Assembly (NCBI RefSeq): GCF_014841125.1
Contig: NZ_JACYTQ010000012.1
Coordinates: forward strand, 1 to 64,000
DNA from: Echinicola arenosa
Lineage (GTDB): Bacteria > Bacteroidota > Bacteroidia > Cytophagales > Cyclobacteriaceae
Direction of reading: 5' to 3'
Length of the DNA stretch: 64,000 bases
In this document: in pieces, positions 61,392 through 64,000 of the stretch
Numbering within the stretch: the stretch's first letter is position 1
Layout of the letters: each line of letters opens with the position of its first letter
Position numbers and translations under genes: made by a program
The notes under the pieces: generated by a model
What the model saw: only the letters and a program-made list of their open reading frames with translations
What the model was told of the DNA's origin: nothing
The model's database searches: none

Positions 61392-62504
61392 TCAATCACT
61401 ATCTTCTAATTCATTAATCTTATCAAACATTACCTTAAAAGTATACCAAGCTGTATTATTTCCTCCGTCCCGGTCTTTTCTATTCTCATAAAAACCATCC
61501 ATAAAACTCCCTGCTCCAGACCAGACCGTTTGCATCATGCCATAAAAGTTAGGTTTCATTTCATTAGTGGCAGTTGCTCGGAAATGAAACATATCTTCTA
61601 CCTGAGTTTCAGAAACATCTGGCATCCTCCAATTACAGGTCAAAACCTTAAAACCTTTCATGGCAAAATAAACAGCAGATTGATCAGGTCTTTCATAATG
61701 CCAATCTCCAATTACAACGTCTTTGGGGATCATATCTATGGCCCTGTGAGTATTGTTCATACTGGCTTCCCACATACCCAATCCTGTTGTTTTACCATCC
61801 AAAAGCCTGTCTCCCCAAATCCATAGCTCTCTATTGTCTGCAGCCAAATGGTTACGTACTTTACTCACTTCACCAGCAAAAAGCTCCGCCTTATCTCTCC
61901 CCGAACAGCGAGGACAATCATCATCTCCTATGTAAAAAACTTCATCCATTCCAGCATGAAAAGCATCAGCTTCAAACACTTCACAAATTTCATCCACCAA
62001 ATCGAAAACCACTCCATGCACCTCTGGATGTAGTGGACAGTAGCTTTTGCAATAGAGCCCATCTTCATTGGGCCACTCATAATTTTCCGGCAAACTGACC
62101 GATGGTGTTTCATCAAATTCAGGATAAACTTCTAACAGCTTTCCTAAATCACTATGCCAGGACTGATGCCCCAATAAGTTGATTTGGGGGATAATACGAA
62201 TATCATGTCTTTGGCACATCACAACCATCTGCTTAACCTGTGCTTTACTTAGGGGATCATCATCCACCAACTCTGGATGACTTTCAAATTCATAACCATA
62301 TTCCACTCTTAATATCAATACATTTATATTTCTTGGTGCCAGTTCCTCATCAATGAATCTAACAAAACGATCCACTTCAGTAGGGCTGGGAGCAGCTATT
62401 GCAAAAGCTTTGATGGGCAGGACATCCTTTGAATCCTGAGCCTTCACCCCAAGTAAACTGTTCAACACCAAGCAAACCATAATACCGATAGACATCTTAT
62501 ACAT
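61392..62504 (-). CDS. GH20-like exported glycosidase domain
   Basis: A 370-residue protein with a signal peptide (to about residue 22, GVKAQ) and one (beta/alpha)8-type domain resembling the catalytic domain of GH20 beta-hexosaminidases. The paired acid residues Asp187-Glu188 are seen in FHAGMDEVF. PQINLLGHQSWHS earlier and the Trp-rich end (WYTFKVMFD) fit. The usual N-terminal GH20b domain is missing. A CPRC pair near residue 200 is unusual and may bind metal or form a disulfide. The upstream DUF5009 gene ends 11 bases away, so the two form an operon. Substrate may be a terminal HexNAc. Confidence 0.75.
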   Translation of the reverse strand: MYKMSIGIMVCLVLNSLLGVKAQDSKDVLPIKAFAIAAPSPTEVDRFVRFIDEELAPRNINVLILRVEYGYEFESHPELVDDDPLSKAQVKQMVVMCQRHDIRIIPQINLLGHQSWHSDLGKLLEVYPEFDETPSVSLPENYEWPNEDGLYCKSYCPLHPEVHGVVFDLVDEICEVFEADAFHAGMDEVFYIGDDDCPRCSGRDKAELFAGEVSKVRNHLAADNRELWIWGDRLLDGKTTGLGMWEASMNNTHRAIDMIPKDVVIGDWHYERPDQSAVYFAMKGFKVLTCNWRMPDVSETQVEDMFHFRATATNEMKPNFYGMMQTVWSGAGSFMDGFYENRKDRDGGNNTAWYTFKVMFDKINELEDSD

Positions 62505-62515
62505 TAGCTACTAAT

Positions 62516-63754
62516 TTAAATTTTTAATCTTATTCGATACTTCTCCAAAACACCTGTCAGCAGAACTACCAAGAAAGCATAAACCAAGCATTTAAAGATC
62601 CCAAAGATTCCACTCCTAAGGAAAATAGGTAAGCTGATACCTATCATGGTATAAATGGCGTAATGAATGTAAGGAATCAAATAACAAGTCAAGGTACTTG
62701 TTCCAGCGGGCCGTATCCATCGGAACCAATCTTTTTTCTCCTTGATATCCACCAACCAGATCAATAAGCCAAATGCAAGGATACTGATCCCAATACATAG
62801 GGCTACCCAAGATGGGGAAGCACCTAATTTATGAATACCCCAAATTGGCCTGGTCACTAAACCATACCCTAACATCACAACTGCAGAAGCTGACAGCATT
62901 ATCCAAAATTGAGAAGGTTTCCCAGCAGAAAACCATTTATGATAATAAATCGAAACTACTATTCCAGCCATCGTGAAAGCTGGCATAGAACCATTGCCTA
63001 CTATCCATATGTATTGTCTAATGGGTGATAAAACATCCAAATAACCTAGTTTCTCCAAGGCATTAAAAGCCATAAAAAACAAAAAGGCCAATGCCTGAGC
63101 TCCTACTTTTCCGTTTGTTAGTAAAAAAAACATCGAGCAGATCAGATATGACCACCCGATCAGCCCTAAAATACCATACCAATGCGTTTGCATTCCTGTA
63201 GGTGAATCCAGACTTCCTCCTTCGTATAAAAATGCCAAAGCCAATAACATCAAAACCCCGATCGATTGTGGAAGGTATCTCTTCACTCTTGTCCAAGTTC
63301 TGGGATAATCCATCCAAATCAAGAAGAAGGCTATGGTGATAAGTATTTGCCACAAAGGTTTGGAAAGTGGCGCTGAAGTGCTATAAGATTCCAAATTGAC
63401 ATGAAATATTCCCATAACCAAAAGCGCTAAAGACCTCAGCATTATATGAATGGCCAATTGGGGCTTGCTATCTCCCTTCTTTAGCCTATTCCTAATGGCA
63501 TAAGGAATGGATAAGCCCACTATCAATAGAAAAGCTGGAAATACAATATCTGACATACCCAGCCTATCCTCGTCTGCTGAGGCATGGCCTAGCCATTCAG
63601 GATACCCTTCCAAACTCCAAAGGTCATTGACAAAAACCATCAAAAGCATGGTAATAGCCCTGAAAACATCAATAGAGTATAACCTGCCTACAGAAGGTAT
63701 CTTGGAAGAACTATCGACAATCTTGTTGGGAGATATTAAAGTGCTGGAAGACAT
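62516..63754 (-). CDS. DUF5009 / HGSNAT-like membrane acyltransferase
   Basis: A 412-residue inner-membrane protein with about 10-11 helices. The start of the domain, RLYSIDVFRAITMLLMVFVND, and DIVFPAFLLIVGLSIPYA match DUF5009 and the heparan-alpha-glucosaminide N-acetyltransferase (HGSNAT/NagX) group. These enzymes move an acetyl group across the membrane onto an amino sugar. It comes before the GH20-like gene in the same operon, so an amino-sugar link is plausible: acetylate a glucosamine end, then cleave HexNAc. A perfect inverted repeat overlaps its start codon. Confidence 0.82.
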   Translation of the reverse strand: MSSSTLISPNKIVDSSSKIPSVGRLYSIDVFRAITMLLMVFVNDLWSLEGYPEWLGHASADEDRLGMSDIVFPAFLLIVGLSIPYAIRNRLKKGDSKPQLAIHIMLRSLALLVMGIFHVNLESYSTSAPLSKPLWQILITIAFFLIWMDYPRTWTRVKRYLPQSIGVLMLLALAFLYEGGSLDSPTGMQTHWYGILGLIGWSYLICSMFFLLTNGKVGAQALAFLFFMAFNALEKLGYLDVLSPIRQYIWIVGNGSMPAFTMAGIVVSIYYHKWFSAGKPSQFWIMLSASAVVMLGYGLVTRPIWGIHKLGASPSWVALCIGISILAFGLLIWLVDIKEKKDWFRWIRPAGTSTLTCYLIPYIHYAIYTMIGISLPIFLRSGIFGIFKCLVYAFLVVLLTGVLEKYRIRLKI

Positions 63755-63784
63755 TTGATTAAATTAATACATTATTTAATCAAA
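63754..63784 (-). promoter_or_regulatory. Inverted repeat at the start of the DUF5009 gene
   Basis: TTTGATTAAAT (63754-63764) and ATTTAATCAAA (63774-63784) form a perfect 11-bp inverted repeat with a 9-base spacer, touching the ATG at 63754. In RNA it would put the start codon next to a stem; in DNA it may be an operator. The remaining bases to 64000 are AT-rich, without a gene. Confidence 0.5.
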
Positions 63785-64000
63785 AACCAACTACAACAAA
63801 ATTAAAATTATACAAAAAGAATATTTACTTAAACAATTAATTATATCATCTAAAATTAAGTTTCTTTTAATTGGTTTGCTTTAAAAACCTATCAAAAGAG
63901 CTCCTCACTTTATCAATTTTACTAGCTATGATTATCCGGTACGAAACACAAAATATCTACAAAATACGTCAACAAGCTACTCAAAAAAGTAAATATTATA

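Noticed and set aside
1-64000. CRISPR arrays, tRNA or rRNA genes, prophage or transposon genes
   Set aside because: I looked for regularly spaced repeats, tRNA-like cloverleaf ends and transposase or integrase motifs and found none.

Overview
The window looks like chromosomal DNA of a glycan-degrading Bacteroidota, most likely Cytophagales / Cyclobacteriaceae (Echinicola-, Algoriphagus- or Cyclobacterium-like). The reasons are two SusC/SusD pairs, an ECF-sigma/FecR unit, an Hc1-type histone-like protein, promoters of the TTTG-N20-TAnnTTTG type, almost no Shine-Dalgarno sequences, and many perfect-stem terminators. I see no rRNA, tRNA, CRISPR array, integrase or insertion sequence, and no clear pseudogene.

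Left part (1-16 kb) is mostly core functions: SulP anion transporter plus beta-carbonic anhydrase, two aldo/keto reductases, a Dabb-domain exported protein, a large TPR hybrid histidine kinase, HslV, the two-lipoyl pyruvate dehydrogenase E2, a YheT-type hydrolase, an SRAP protein with altered active-site residues, FabH, an orphan protein and a MORN-repeat exported protein.

Middle part (16-40 kb) reads as a mannose / amino-sugar (N-glycan or mannan) module. On the + strand are a ROK repressor, a NagB deaminase fused to a PIG-L-like deacetylase domain, a ROK sugar kinase, and a translationally coupled ASPIC/UnbV plus vanadium-haloperoxidase-like pair. On the - strand are a LacI regulator, SusC/SusD, and a five-gene operon: GH92, ROK kinase, FucP-like permease, GH92, cupin mannose-6-phosphate isomerase. 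The predicted flow is outer-membrane import by SusCD, periplasmic trimming by two GH92 enzymes, mannose import by the permease, phosphorylation by the ROK kinase and isomerisation to fructose-6-phosphate. One GH92 has Gln where the catalytic acid Glu is expected, which suggests mannosyl-phosphate linkages. A near-identical 19-bp palindromic motif lies before both susC and the GH92 operon.

Right part (40-64 kb) holds a DUF6600-type exported protein, a receiver-like protein and the histone-like gene. Next is a second utilisation locus with cell-surface signalling (ECF sigma, FecR, STN-SusC, SusD, DUF1080). It is followed by MsrA/MsrB, a three-gene operon of planctomycete-type cytochrome and DUF1501 proteins, a GH29 fucosidase, a YjbR protein, a GH20-like protein and a DUF5009 membrane protein related to HGSNAT acetyltransferases. 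The cytochrome/DUF1501 operon is the best candidate for a poorly described system, and the Gln-type GH92 gives the sharpest testable prediction.
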